From positions 22,163 through 86,162 of the forward strand of contig VXSB01000003.1 in NCBI GenBank assembly GCA_009838175.1: a DNA stretch of 64,000 bases, written 5' to 3'. The notes beneath the pieces were generated by a model that saw only the letters and a program-made list of their open reading frames with translations, made no database searches and had not been told where the DNA came from. The position numbers were made by a program, and so were the translations under genes. How positions within the stretch are numbered: position 1 is the stretch's first letter; each line of letters opens with the position of its first letter. The DNA comes from Chloroflexota bacterium (lineage in GTDB: Bacteria; Chloroflexota; Dehalococcoidia; Lucifugimonadales; Lucifugimonadaceae). Positions 1 through 8,820 of the stretch are shown piece by piece.

Positions 1-402
1 CGTTACGGGCACCACGTTTCGAGTGCCTACCGGACCAGGCCAATGCCAGTGAAGACCCTGATCGGCGATCGCCACGAAGCGACCGAACGTCCGCAATGCT
101 GCCTGCTCTTCCGGACCGACTGTGTAAACACCAGTCGCCAGCCACACAACGGCCGCTATCGGTATCAATAGGAGAACTACCGCACTTGCCCGACCTGATC
201 CGCCACCACCTTGTTCGGATGATTCTCGTGAAGATCCTTCGTCACCGCCACCCATGCCAGGGATGCCGCCAAGCGCCTCGCGAATGCGCTGCATGATGTC
301 GCCGAACGTGACCTCCGGCTCCTCGTCGCGCTCAGGCGGGCGATACATCAGCGAATCGTCCGAACCTTTGTCGGGGGCTGATGCTTGTGGGGAGTTGGAC
401 AT
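1..402 (-). CDS. hflK: HflK-like SPFH/Band 7 protein, N-terminal part, truncated by window edge
   Basis: My minus-strand translation from ATG at 402 is open to the window edge: MSNSPQASAPDKGSDDSLMYRPPERDEEPEVTFGDIMQRIREALGGIPGMGGG...VVLLIPIAAVVWLATGVYTVGPEEQAALRTFGRFVAIADQGLHWHWPGPVGTRNVV. A TM segment followed by YTVGPEEQA and GLHWHWPGP is HflK-like. Absent from the ORF track because there is no stop in the window. Confidence 0.8.
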   Translation of the reverse strand, partial: MSNSPQASAPDKGSDDSLMYRPPERDEEPEVTFGDIMQRIREALGGIPGMGGGDEGSSRESSEQGGGGSGRASAVVLLLIPIAAVVWLATGVYTVGPEEQAALRTFGRFVAIADQGLHWHWPGPVGTRNVVPVT

Positions 403-665
403 CTAGGAAATTATCGCGTCTTGGATCACGCCAACAGAAGCTGGATACGTCGAATGCGAGGTGAGAGTTTTCAGTCGGAGTTCAGATCCGTATGCGATGA
501 GTCTGGAACGAGTCCTTAGACGCAATTATATGAAACGTGGCCCCAACAAACGGTCGACACATCAACTCGTTGCGGTTCAACAATGCTGTTGGTTAGTCTC
601 TCGCCCAGAGAACACCGCCAGACCGCCCACGCTCACCACACTCCGCAACGCGAATCGAGCCAGGT

Positions 666-1703
666 CTAGTCGCCTATGGCTCCGCCAATGTCCCGTTGCT
701 TGAATACCCAAGCCGTCGCCGCGACCAGTATGACGCTGTAACCGAGGATCGCAACGAATACTCCGACGGTCTCCGAAGAATCCAGTTCCGACGGCACAGT
801 TGTCCAGGAGAGGAAGGCTTGAATGAGCAGATAATCCGCGACATCGGCAAGCGTGTCGTTGAGGCGGAGAAGCGTCGCGAGTATGGACTCCACGATGAAA
901 TATCCAACAGAGAGAGCTATTCCGATGCCGCGTGAGGTCGTTAACACTGTAGCGAAGATGCCGAGGGCTATGAATGGCAGTAGTCCGTACACGGTTTTGA
1001 GAAAAATCAGGACTACTTCGGACCATTTGCCGGAGTCTGCGATGCCGCCGTTCTCGTCACTGGAGATTAGTGCGATTACCAAGCTGGACACCACAGCCAA
1101 CAGTGAAATGACGATAAGCGCGTCAGAACACATCCTTATGAGCAGCAGAAGCTTGGCGAATAGGAACTTCCATCGCCCGATGCCGCCGGCAAGAACGGTT
1201 CGTAGAGTGCCCCAACCGTATTCGGACCCTAGAATTGAAGCCGCGAGAATCATGATGAGGATCGGGCCTATCGCGATGGGTCTGAAAGAAGAAATGATCG
1301 CAATGCTTTGAGTGATGCTGTTGGGGAGCGTGAAACCTCTACGAAGCTGTTCTCGATCAGCGAATCCATCGCAAACTCCGTCGGCGCGCCATGCGTCCAT
1401 CTCCTTTAAGAACTCTGCGCGTCGGTCTTCCGGGATTTGATCGAAACCCGGCGGCATCCGATCGTTCACGAAGTCCGAACAGGTGATCTCGATAGAGCCG
1501 GGTGTAGGTTCTTCCCACGACACGCTGTATGACACGAAGCCACCGCCCATCAACATGTTGACATCGTCGTTGTTAAAAGCCAGATAATTGACCCAAATGC
1601 CGAGTTGCGAGACCAGCAGAGCAATTGCGAGGAGGATCCAAGGGATGCGGAGACGCCGGACTTTGAACCATTCCCATTTGGTTAGCCGAAGAGTGTGATA
1701 CAT
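666..1703 (-). CDS. ABC transporter permease (ABC-2 type)
   Basis: 345 aa with multiple hydrophobic segments and a GSEYGWGTLRTVLAGG motif; directly downstream of an ABC ATPase. Confidence 0.85.
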   Translation of the reverse strand: MYHTLRLTKWEWFKVRRLRIPWILLAIALLVSQLGIWVNYLAFNNDDVNMLMGGGFVSYSVSWEEPTPGSIEITCSDFVNDRMPPGFDQIPEDRRAEFLKEMDAWRADGVCDGFADREQLRRGFTLPNSITQSIAIISSFRPIAIGPILIMILAASILGSEYGWGTLRTVLAGGIGRWKFLFAKLLLLIRMCSDALIVISLLAVVSSLVIALISSDENGGIADSGKWSEVVLIFLKTVYGLLPFIALGIFATVLTTSRGIGIALSVGYFIVESILATLLRLNDTLADVADYLLIQAFLSWTTVPSELDSSETVGVFVAILGYSVILVAATAWVFKQRDIGGAIGD

Positions 1704-1741
1704 CAGAATCGCATCCGTTCTCGATACAGTTGCTACTGGTT

Positions 1742-2851
1742 TCAGGCGTCGTCACCGGTAACTTCGAGGAAGTATTTCTCCAACGAACCGGGGCCGGAGC
1801 TAGTCTCGATGACGTAAACCTCCGACCGTCCGAGGACCGTTGATATTTCGGCGAGTTCGTCGCGAGAGGAAGACACGACAACCTCGCCATCTTCCATCCG
1901 CACCTCTGAAATCCAATCGAGCGCCGAAAGGATCGTTACAGCTTTCTCGTCGTCCGTGGTCTTGAGGCGGACATTCTCGTCGGATCGGAGAATGTCTGAC
2001 ACGGAACCTTGGGCGATTAGGTTTCCGTTCGACATGATGACGACGCTGTCGCACATCTGCTCGACCTCGTTCAACAGGTGGCTGGCCACCAGAACGGTTC
2101 TTCCGTCCTCGGCGAGTTGCCGGATGAGGTGACGAACTTCAGCCATACCAGCGGGATCCATGCCGTTGGTGGGCTCGTCTAGCAAGAGGAGTTCGGGATC
2201 GCCCAAAAGCACAAACGCCAGCCCAAGTCGCTGTTTCATCCCGAGCGAGTACGTGCTGAAGCGGCGGTCTCCGCTCTCTGCCAGGCCAACCTTTTCGAGG
2301 AGACATTCGATATCTTCGGGTTCGCCCCGCTGAAAGATGCCTTGGAAGTAGCGGAGATTCTCTCGACCAGTTAAGTAGGGATAAAAGGACGGATACTCAA
2401 CGATCGCTCCCACACGGCGCAAGGACTCTTCAAGACCGTCGGTAGATCCAAATAGGCTGAAGCTGCCAGAAGTCGGTTGAACAAGCCCTAGCAACATTCC
2501 CATCGTGGTAGTTTTGCCGGAACCGTTGGGACCGAGTAGACCGAAGGCGTGGCCCCGAGGGACGGACATCGAAAGGTCGTCTACAGCGACGATGCTACCG
2601 TAGATCTTCGACAGCGCGTCAGTTTCGATGACCGGTTTACCGTTGCCCATTCCGTATCCTCCTGCGCGTTCATTGAATGCAGAAACCGCCAGATCGGAGA
2701 TCAACTGCATCCATACGATCAGTCCGCGTGCTCCTTTTCCGTCGCACCGCATCCGGTCCCGGAAGAATTGGACCATCAGTTCGCCGTACTCTCCCCGGAA
2801 CTCCCTCGGATAGGCGACGAGGAGCGCGCGGTAAACCCTCTCGGAGATCAT
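1742..2851 (-). CDS. ABC transporter ATP-binding protein with N-terminal permease-prefix-like segment
   Basis: Walker A GPNGSGKT, signature YSLGMKQRLGLA, Walker B LLLLDEPTNGMD. Start taken at MISERV (2851), just after the PadR stop. Confidence 0.88.
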   Translation of the reverse strand: MISERVYRALLVAYPREFRGEYGELMVQFFRDRMRCDGKGARGLIVWMQLISDLAVSAFNERAGGYGMGNGKPVIETDALSKIYGSIVAVDDLSMSVPRGHAFGLLGPNGSGKTTTMGMLLGLVQPTSGSFSLFGSTDGLEESLRRVGAIVEYPSFYPYLTGRENLRYFQGIFQRGEPEDIECLLEKVGLAESGDRRFSTYSLGMKQRLGLAFVLLGDPELLLLDEPTNGMDPAGMAEVRHLIRQLAEDGRTVLVASHLLNEVEQMCDSVVIMSNGNLIAQGSVSDILRSDENVRLKTTDDEKAVTILSALDWISEVRMEDGEVVVSSSRDELAEISTVLGRSEVYVIETSSGPGSLEKYFLEVTGDDA

Positions 2852-2852
2852 G

Positions 2853-3218
2853 TCAGGCTCCCAACCTTGACATTGCATCCGTGCGCCTAGACCTCGCGGT
2901 TCGGGCGAGTTGCTCGATGCGGTCTACCTCGGCGTCGAGAGTACGCAACCCCAGATCGGTCAGGCGGTAATAACGACGACGTTCATCGTCGAGATCAGGA
3001 TCCGGTCGTTCGGAGCTCTCGTCAATCAAGCCAGCCTTCAACATCTGCTTTACGGCACCGTAGAGCGTCCCAGGCCCCATCATGACCGCGCCTTCGGTGA
3101 ATGATTCGACCTCTTTCATGATGGCGTAGCCATGCTTGTCGCCGGTTGTCAGGGCGAGGAGGATGTGCATCTGCGAAACGGGTAACGGGAGAAGGCTTGA
3201 GGGCGTTTGGTTGAGCAT
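2853..3218 (-). CDS. PadR family transcriptional regulator
   Basis: MLNQTPSSLLPLPVSQMHILLALTTGDKHGYAIMKEVE...GPGTLYGAVKQMLKAGLIDE...RRRYYRLTDLG is a PadR winged-helix pattern. Start set to the ATG at 3218 rather than the ORF start at 3311. Confidence 0.9.
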   Translation of the reverse strand: MLNQTPSSLLPLPVSQMHILLALTTGDKHGYAIMKEVESFTEGAVMMGPGTLYGAVKQMLKAGLIDESSERPDPDLDDERRRYYRLTDLGLRTLDAEVDRIEQLARTARSRRTDAMSRLGA

Positions 3219-3300
3219 CGTCACGTGGTTGAATCGGAAGTCCGTGTTCCCGACTAAGCGAACCGAGGTATATAGCGTAGGCCGATATACATGAAGCCAT

Positions 3301-3317
3301 TGTATCGTCATACGATA
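3301..3317. promoter_or_regulatory. Candidate operator palindrome upstream of padR
   Basis: TATCGT-CAT-ACGATA inverted repeat in an AT-rich region (tgtatcgtcatacgatatatatgt) upstream of the inferred padR start. Confidence 0.35.
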
Positions 3318-3340
3318 TATATGTCAACTGCGTCTGGGGC

Positions 3341-3469
3341 AACTAATCTTGCCGCGAACTTGCTTTTCTTGCCGCGAAATTGCCGCTGCTTCCGGCAATT
3401 TTCGGCAATCAGCGGCAATTTAAGGGGGATCTTGCCGCTGCTAGCGGCAATTTGGCGGCAAGATTAGTT
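3341..3469. repeat. Multi-arm inverted repeat element
   Basis: AACTAATCTTGCCGC (3341-3355) is perfectly complementary to GCGGCAAGATTAGTT (3455-3469). Internal arms: AAATTGCCGCTG (3377-3388) with CAGCGGCAATTT (3410-3421), and TTGCCGCT...AGCGGCAA (3432-3450). Confidence 0.85.
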
Positions 3470-3506
3470 TTTGAACAAGTTCAAAAAGTTTCTCCGTCCC
3501 ACAACC

Positions 3507-3542
3507 AAAAAAAACTCCCCCGGCCGAAAAACCGGGGGAGTT
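3507..3542 (-). terminator. Rho-independent terminator of the molybdoenzyme operon
   Basis: Minus strand reads AACTCCCCCGGTTTTTCGGCCGGGGGAGTTTTTTTT: a GC-rich stem plus T-run just downstream of the CDS ending at 3579. Confidence 0.85.
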
Positions 3543-3578
3543 CGCCACTCCGTAGGCGGCTGCGTTCTACGAGCCATT

Positions 3579-5855
3579 TTACGAATCGAGCGCCGCGACG
3601 ATGCGTCCGGCGTTCATCGGGGTCTCCCGCAAACGGATGCCGATGGCGTTCTTGAGGGCGTTGCCAACTGCTGGAACCGGGGGGACGATCGGGACTTCGC
3701 CAACGCCGCGGACACCGTACGGGTGAACCGGGTTCGGGACTTCCACAATCACTGTCTCGATGTTCGGGAGGTCGAGGGAGGTCGGCATTCGGTAGTCGAG
3801 GTATGAGGAGTTCGACATCACGCCGTCGTCGCTCATGTAGTACTCCTCGTTCAACGCCCAGCCGATGCCTTGCGCGGCTCCGCCTTGCATCTGGCCTTCG
3901 ACGTACGACGGGTGAATCGCACGGCCAGCGTCTTGCACGATGGTGTAGCGGACGACATCGGTCTTGCCGGTCTCGGGGTCAACCTCGAGGTCGCAGATGT
4001 GCGTGCCGTATGCTCCACCGGCCGCTTCGAGATCGACGCTACCGGTAGAAGTTACAGGCCCGCCAGTGTCGTCGAGTTTTCCGGCGAGGTCCTTAAAGCC
4101 GATGCTCAATTCAGAGTCGGACTTGGATGAGAAGACGCCGTCTTCGAACTGCACGTCCTCTTCATCGATGCTCCAGAGCCTCGATGCTCGGACCTTGAGC
4201 TTGTCGATCATCTCGATTGAGGCGTTGTATGCCGCGTAGCCGGTCGCGTAGGTGACTCGACTGCCACCGGTGACGGCGGTGAAACCGACGGTGTCGGTGT
4301 CAACGACAGTCGGGTTGACGTCCTCAGCGGAGATTCCGAGAGTCTCGGCTGCCTGCATGGCGATCGATGCACGGGTGCCGCCGATATCGGTCGAACCCTC
4401 GACCAGCTCTACGGTTCCGTCGTTGTTCAACGAGAGGTTGACAGACGACTGCAAACCGACGTTGAACCAGTATCCGCTTGCGAAACCGCGGCCACGCACT
4501 CGACCCGGTGAAGCCTCGCCGATGTCGGAGTTCCAGTGGTCGGTCTCCTTAGCGGCGTCCAACACCTCTTCCATGCCGATGCGCGGGAAGATCGGGCCGT
4601 CGCCTCGGCGAGTGCCTTCTTTGGCGGCGTTGTCACGTCGGAACTGCCACTTGTCGAAACCGGCCTGTTCACAGAGGTCGTCGACCAATGTCTCAATCGC
4701 GAACGCGACTTGCGGTGATCCAGGTGCGCGGTAGGCCGCGACCTTGGGCTTGTTGACGAGAACGTCGTAGCCGACGATGCGCATGTTCGGGATGTTGTAG
4801 CAGGCGTAGATGCACATGCCGGAAGCGCCGACTAACGAGCCGGGGTATCCGCCAGCCTCCATGCGAAGCACGGAATCGGCTGCTACGATCTTGCCGTCCT
4901 TGGTGGCGCCAAGCTTCAGAGTGATCTTGCCACCGGCTGCGGGCCCGCTACCCTCGAACACGGAGCGACGCTCCATGATGATCTTGACAGGTACGTTGCC
5001 GGCCTTCTTCGAGAGGGCTGCTGCTACGGGTTCGAGGTAGATCGGGATCTTGCCGCCGAAACCGCCGCCGATCTCCAGCGGGGTTACGCGGATCTTCGAC
5101 TCGTCCATCTGCATGACGGCGGCGACTTGCTGCCTAACAGTGAACGCGCCCTGCGTGCTGGTCCATATTTTCAGCCGACCGTCCTCGTCCCACACCGCGG
5201 TCGCGTTGTGCGGCTCGATGTAGCCTTGGTGCACCATTTCAAGGCTGAACTCACCTTCGATGACGTGGTCGGCCTCAGCGAGCGCGGCATCAGGGTCGCC
5301 GAACTCGTGGGTGAACTCTTTGACGTGGTTGGCGTGCCCGCTCTCCTCCGCGCCCGGCGAACCTACGAACTCCTCGAGAATCGCTGGCATGTCCGGGTCG
5401 ATGGTGTCGTCGACGTTCGTTGCGGAACGTAGGACTTCGTACTCGACCTTGATGGCTCGCGCAGCCTCTTCAGCGGTGTAGCGGTCTACCGCGGCGACGC
5501 CTGCCACGGCGTGTCCGGCGTAGAGCGCCTTGTCGCTGGCGAGAATGTTGTCGACAGCCCATTTCAGGTTGGTCACACCTTCACCGAGGTCCACCATCTT
5601 GTCGCCGGCTTGTGGTAAGTCGGCGTTGGTGACGACTGCGTGGACGCCGTCCATCGCCTCAGCGGCGGAGGTGTCTATCGACTTGATGCGAGCGTGGGCG
5701 TGCGGACTTCGCAGGATAGCGCCCCAGATCATGCTTGGCAGCTTGATGTCGGCACCGTAGATCGCTCGGCCGGTCACCTTGTCGAGACCGTCGTGGCGTA
5801 TCGGGCGGGTACCGATTACCTTGTATTCGCTCTTGGGTTCAAATGTTGCAACCAT
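3579..5855 (-). CDS. Xanthine dehydrogenase family molybdopterin-binding subunit
   Basis: 758 aa; GTRPIRHDGLDKVTGRAIYGADI start, GGGFGGK motif, AYRAPGSPQ, and C-terminal GVRGVGEVP. Confidence 0.93.
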   Translation of the reverse strand: MVATFEPKSEYKVIGTRPIRHDGLDKVTGRAIYGADIKLPSMIWGAILRSPHAHARIKSIDTSAAEAMDGVHAVVTNADLPQAGDKMVDLGEGVTNLKWAVDNILASDKALYAGHAVAGVAAVDRYTAEEAARAIKVEYEVLRSATNVDDTIDPDMPAILEEFVGSPGAEESGHANHVKEFTHEFGDPDAALAEADHVIEGEFSLEMVHQGYIEPHNATAVWDEDGRLKIWTSTQGAFTVRQQVAAVMQMDESKIRVTPLEIGGGFGGKIPIYLEPVAAALSKKAGNVPVKIIMERRSVFEGSGPAAGGKITLKLGATKDGKIVAADSVLRMEAGGYPGSLVGASGMCIYACYNIPNMRIVGYDVLVNKPKVAAYRAPGSPQVAFAIETLVDDLCEQAGFDKWQFRRDNAAKEGTRRGDGPIFPRIGMEEVLDAAKETDHWNSDIGEASPGRVRGRGFASGYWFNVGLQSSVNLSLNNDGTVELVEGSTDIGGTRASIAMQAAETLGISAEDVNPTVVDTDTVGFTAVTGGSRVTYATGYAAYNASIEMIDKLKVRASRLWSIDEEDVQFEDGVFSSKSDSELSIGFKDLAGKLDDTGGPVTSTGSVDLEAAGGAYGTHICDLEVDPETGKTDVVRYTIVQDAGRAIHPSYVEGQMQGGAAQGIGWALNEEYYMSDDGVMSNSSYLDYRMPTSLDLPNIETVIVEVPNPVHPYGVRGVGEVPIVPPVPAVGNALKNAIGIRLRETPMNAGRIVAALDS

Positions 5856-5916
5856 GGTCGGATCCCCTTACATGTGTTGATGATCGCCTTAGTTTGTGTT
5901 GCTCCTGAGTCGGCCT

Positions 5917-6411
5917 TTACGACATCTCGGCAGATGCCTTCTGCACTGCGCGCACGATCTTGTCGTAACCGGTGCAGCGGCAGAGGTTGCCAGCCAGCCA
6001 GTGGCGGATGCGGTGTTCGTCTGGAGCCGGCTCGTTGTCGAGCAAGCCCTTGGCGGCTACCAAGAAACCCGGCGTGCAGATGCCGCACTGAAGCGCGGCT
6101 TCTTCTAGGAACGCCTGCTGCAATGGGTGCAGACCTTCGGGAGTCGCCATTCCCTCAACGGTCTCGACCGACTTGCCGTCGATCTCGGCGCCGAGGACCA
6201 AGCAGGAGTCGACGATGCGGCCGTCAAGCGAGACGGTGCATGCGCCGCAGTTGCCGTCCAAGCAACCCTCTTTGGTGCCGGTGAGTCCGACGATTTCACG
6301 GAGAGTGTCGAGGAGGCTCATGTACGGCGGCACGAGGAACTCGTGCGGGTTGCCGTTGATGGTGGTACGGACGTGTACCCGAGCTGGCCCGGGAGTAATT
6401 TGAGTCGTCAT
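5917..6411 (-). CDS. (2Fe-2S)-binding small subunit of the XDH/CODH family
   Basis: GTKEGCLDGNCGACTV and CGICTPGF...LAGNLCRCTGYDKIV two-cluster ferredoxin motifs. Confidence 0.95.
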   Translation of the reverse strand: MTTQITPGPARVHVRTTINGNPHEFLVPPYMSLLDTLREIVGLTGTKEGCLDGNCGACTVSLDGRIVDSCLVLGAEIDGKSVETVEGMATPEGLHPLQQAFLEEAALQCGICTPGFLVAAKGLLDNEPAPDEHRIRHWLAGNLCRCTGYDKIVRAVQKASAEMS

Positions 6412-6417
6412 CTATTT

Positions 6418-7383
6418 TCAGCCTCTCGCTCGTTCTACTGATTTGTTGATCATTCGTCGGGTCAAGACCGCCGAAAGGTGCTTGCGCTGTTCTATGGTTC
6501 CGCGCATGTCGGCGATCGGAGTAGCGGCGGCGCCAGCGGCTTGGGCGGCGGCTTCGATTACGTCGTCGCTGACCGCGTTGCCGATGAGTGCGGCCTCGGC
6601 GGCTGGTACTACCAATGGCACCGGAGCAACCGCAGCAAGCGCCACGCGTGCTGCCTCGAATGTGCTGCCATCGCTGCTTAGCTTGACCGATACGCCAGCG
6701 CCCGCAACCGCGATGTCCATCTCGTTACGTGGAATAAAGCGTTCGTATGCTGCTCCGAAGTTGTCGCCCGGGGCTGGTAGCACCATGCTCACCAGGATCT
6801 CGCCGCGTCCGAGGACGTTGGAGCCGGGGCCGGTGCAGAAATCTTCAACCGCAACATCGCGATGGTCGTCGTCACCGCCGGGTCCTGCGATGTGGCAGAC
6901 CGCGTTGTATGCGATCAATGGGCAGATGCCGTCCGCGCTCGGCGATGAGTTGCAGAGGTTGCCGCCCAATGCCGCTCGGGACTGGATCTGAATTCCGCCG
7001 ATCATCTCGACGGCGTCGATGATGCCAGGAAAGCTGTCCCTGATTTTCTGATCTTCGTAGATCTGGTAGCACGGAGTAGCCGCGCCGATTGACACGCTAC
7101 CATCCGGATAGTGACTGATCTGTGTCAGCTCTGGGATGTTCTTGACATCGACGATCGCGTCGAGGTCCCATCTGTTAGCCCGTGCCTGTACCAGTACGTC
7201 CGTCCCACCAGCGATTGGGCGCGCACGGTCGCCGTGCTTGTCTAACACTGCTACTGCGCCTTCGATCGTTGTGGGCGCCTCATATGCAAAGGGATGCAAA
7301 AGCCCGCTCCTTTTCCCTGTTGGTTTGTCAGCCCATTCCGTCGAGTCGTGAACTCTGACGGACAAATGCCGATTTTCTCGCAT
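6418..7383 (-). CDS. FAD-binding subunit of xanthine dehydrogenase-family complex (CoxM-like)
   Basis: FAYEAPTTIEGAVAVL...PIAGGTDVLVQ...AALGGNLCNSSPSAD FAD-binding motifs; gene order M-S-L. Confidence 0.93.
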   Translation of the reverse strand: MRENRHLSVRVHDSTEWADKPTGKRSGLLHPFAYEAPTTIEGAVAVLDKHGDRARPIAGGTDVLVQARANRWDLDAIVDVKNIPELTQISHYPDGSVSIGAATPCYQIYEDQKIRDSFPGIIDAVEMIGGIQIQSRAALGGNLCNSSPSADGICPLIAYNAVCHIAGPGGDDDHRDVAVEDFCTGPGSNVLGRGEILVSMVLPAPGDNFGAAYERFIPRNEMDIAVAGAGVSVKLSSDGSTFEAARVALAAVAPVPLVVPAAEAALIGNAVSDDVIEAAAQAAGAAATPIADMRGTIEQRKHLSAVLTRRMINKSVERARG

Positions 7384-7457
7384 ATGAGTTTAAGCGAGAT
7401 TACACCCAACTGCAAAACGGATTGAGAAAGTCGTGGGGTGTATCTTGGGGCTTGTTC

Positions 7458-7496
7458 ACCCTCACCCTAGCCCTCTCCCGTCAAGGGAGAGGGGAT
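7458..7496. repeat. GC-rich palindromic dispersed repeat
   Basis: CACCCTCACCCTAGCCCTCTCCCGTCAAGGGAGAGGGGA, with CCCTCTCCC/GGGAGAGGG arms; same general family as elements at 8117, 16296 and 16760. Confidence 0.6.
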
Positions 7497-7503
7497 TTGT
7501 CTT

Positions 7504-8820
7504 CTAAATCCGCCGCAACGCCAGTTGCCATACGGCTAGGGTTGCGACGATGGCTGCGATGCCGGCGACGATGAAGGCGAAGGGTGCGCCCCAGAGTTGA
7601 GCCAAGGTGCCCATTACTAGCGCGCCTAACGCCTGCGCGCCCCAGGTGAAGTTCATAAGGCTCATCACGCGTCCTCTGAAGGTGTCGGATGTGAGAGTCT
7701 GGACTACAGTGGTGCTCATGGTGCCTTTGACTACGGATAGTCCGCCTAGCAGACCGGCAATGGCGAGGGCGAAGATGAACAAGTCGACTGCGCCGAATGC
7801 GATGTAGCAGATGCCGACCGCGACTCCGCCGAGCGCGAGAAAGAGGGGCGGTTTAGATCGCGTTCCGATTAACGTGATTCCGAAGGTGCCGACCAATCCG
7901 CCGATACCGATGGCGAGGAGTAGTCGACCGTAGGTGGCTGTATCGCCGTTGTAGACCTCTTGGGTTACGACTGGAAGCAGCGTCTCCAACGGGGTTGCGA
8001 CGATGCCGATGATTACGCCGTAGCCGATGATTACAGCGATGGCGGATTCGCGCCGTACAAACTTGATGCCCTCCACCATGTCTCTTACGCGGGCGCGGGT
8101 AGTTGTTAATAAGCGGTTCCCCCTACGGGCACCCCCTGTGTTTTTGCTTTGCTGGGACCCCCTCTTAATCTCCCCCTGAGAGGGGGAGGGAGATGGGTTG
8201 CCTTGCGAAAGGGGCGTTGCTCCTGCAAAGTGCGGCTGGTGGTCCATGCGGAGCAGTGTGAGCACTGTAAGTACATAAGAGGCGGAGACGATGAAGAAGA
8301 GTCCTTCCATGCCGACGGCGGAGACTAGTGGGTGGAAGAGGGATGGTCCCAGAATCGCGGCGCCGCCGAATACGACGGAGTAGAGGGATATGGCGCTTGG
8401 CAGCTGTTCTCTGGGTACGAGCGATGCGACCATTGCGCCGCGGGTGGGGATGTCGAACGCCAACATTACGCCAGTAACGGCTGAGATGGTCAAGAGGTGC
8501 CATGCCTCGATCGTGTCGGTGGCTATCAACACTGCGGTGACCAATCCCGCGATCGCGAATAGGAAGCGGGTGAAGCGCAGGAGACGGAGACGGTTGACGG
8601 TATCTGCGACGACGCCTCCCCAGACCGAGAAGATCATCACCGGCGCCATCGTCGCGGCGGTTACCGAACCTAGAAGGATCTCCGACTCGGTGAGGGAGCG
8701 CATCAGCCATAGCCGACCATAGACGAGGGTCCACATGCCGACGTTGGAGAACGCGGCGGCGATCCAGAAGAGTCGGTACTCGCGGTAGCCGAAGACCGCA
8801 AAGCCGGTGCGTCTCAGCAC
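7504..8820 (-). CDS. MFS transporter
   Basis: 438 aa, about 12 hydrophobic segments; FAVFGYREYRLFWIAAAFSNVGMW start typical of the MFS_3 group. Carries a repeat-derived insertion in the central loop. Confidence 0.85.
   Translation of the reverse strand: MLRRTGFAVFGYREYRLFWIAAAFSNVGMWTLVYGRLWLMRSLTESEILLGSVTAATMAPVMIFSVWGGVVADTVNRLRLLRFTRFLFAIAGLVTAVLIATDTIEAWHLLTISAVTGVMLAFDIPTRGAMVASLVPREQLPSAISLYSVVFGGAAILGPSLFHPLVSAVGMEGLFFIVSASYVLTVLTLLRMDHQPHFAGATPLSQGNPSPSPSQGEIKRGSQQSKNTGGARRGNRLLTTTRARVRDMVEGIKFVRRESAIAVIIGYGVIIGIVATPLETLLPVVTQEVYNGDTATYGRLLLAIGIGGLVGTFGITLIGTRSKPPLFLALGGVAVGICYIAFGAVDLFIFALAIAGLLGGLSVVKGTMSTTVVQTLTSDTFRGRVMSLMNFTWGAQALGALVMGTLAQLWGAPFAFIVAGIAAIVATLAVWQLALRRI
8117..8217. 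repeat. Palindromic repeat inserted in frame within the MFS gene
   Basis: cccctcttaatctccccctgagagggggagggagatgggttgccttgcgaaaggggcg closely matches the intergenic copy at about 11606-11677. Confidence 0.8.

Noticed and set aside
3341-3469. TTGCCGC-rich block considered as a short CRISPR-like array
   Set aside because: Repeat words are short, irregularly spaced and in both orientations; no cas genes. Better explained as inverted-repeat structure.
5640-6284. 214-aa + strand ORF spanning the molybdoenzyme large/small subunit junction
   Set aside because: Antisense to two confident CDS; Arg/Cys-rich with no domain signature.
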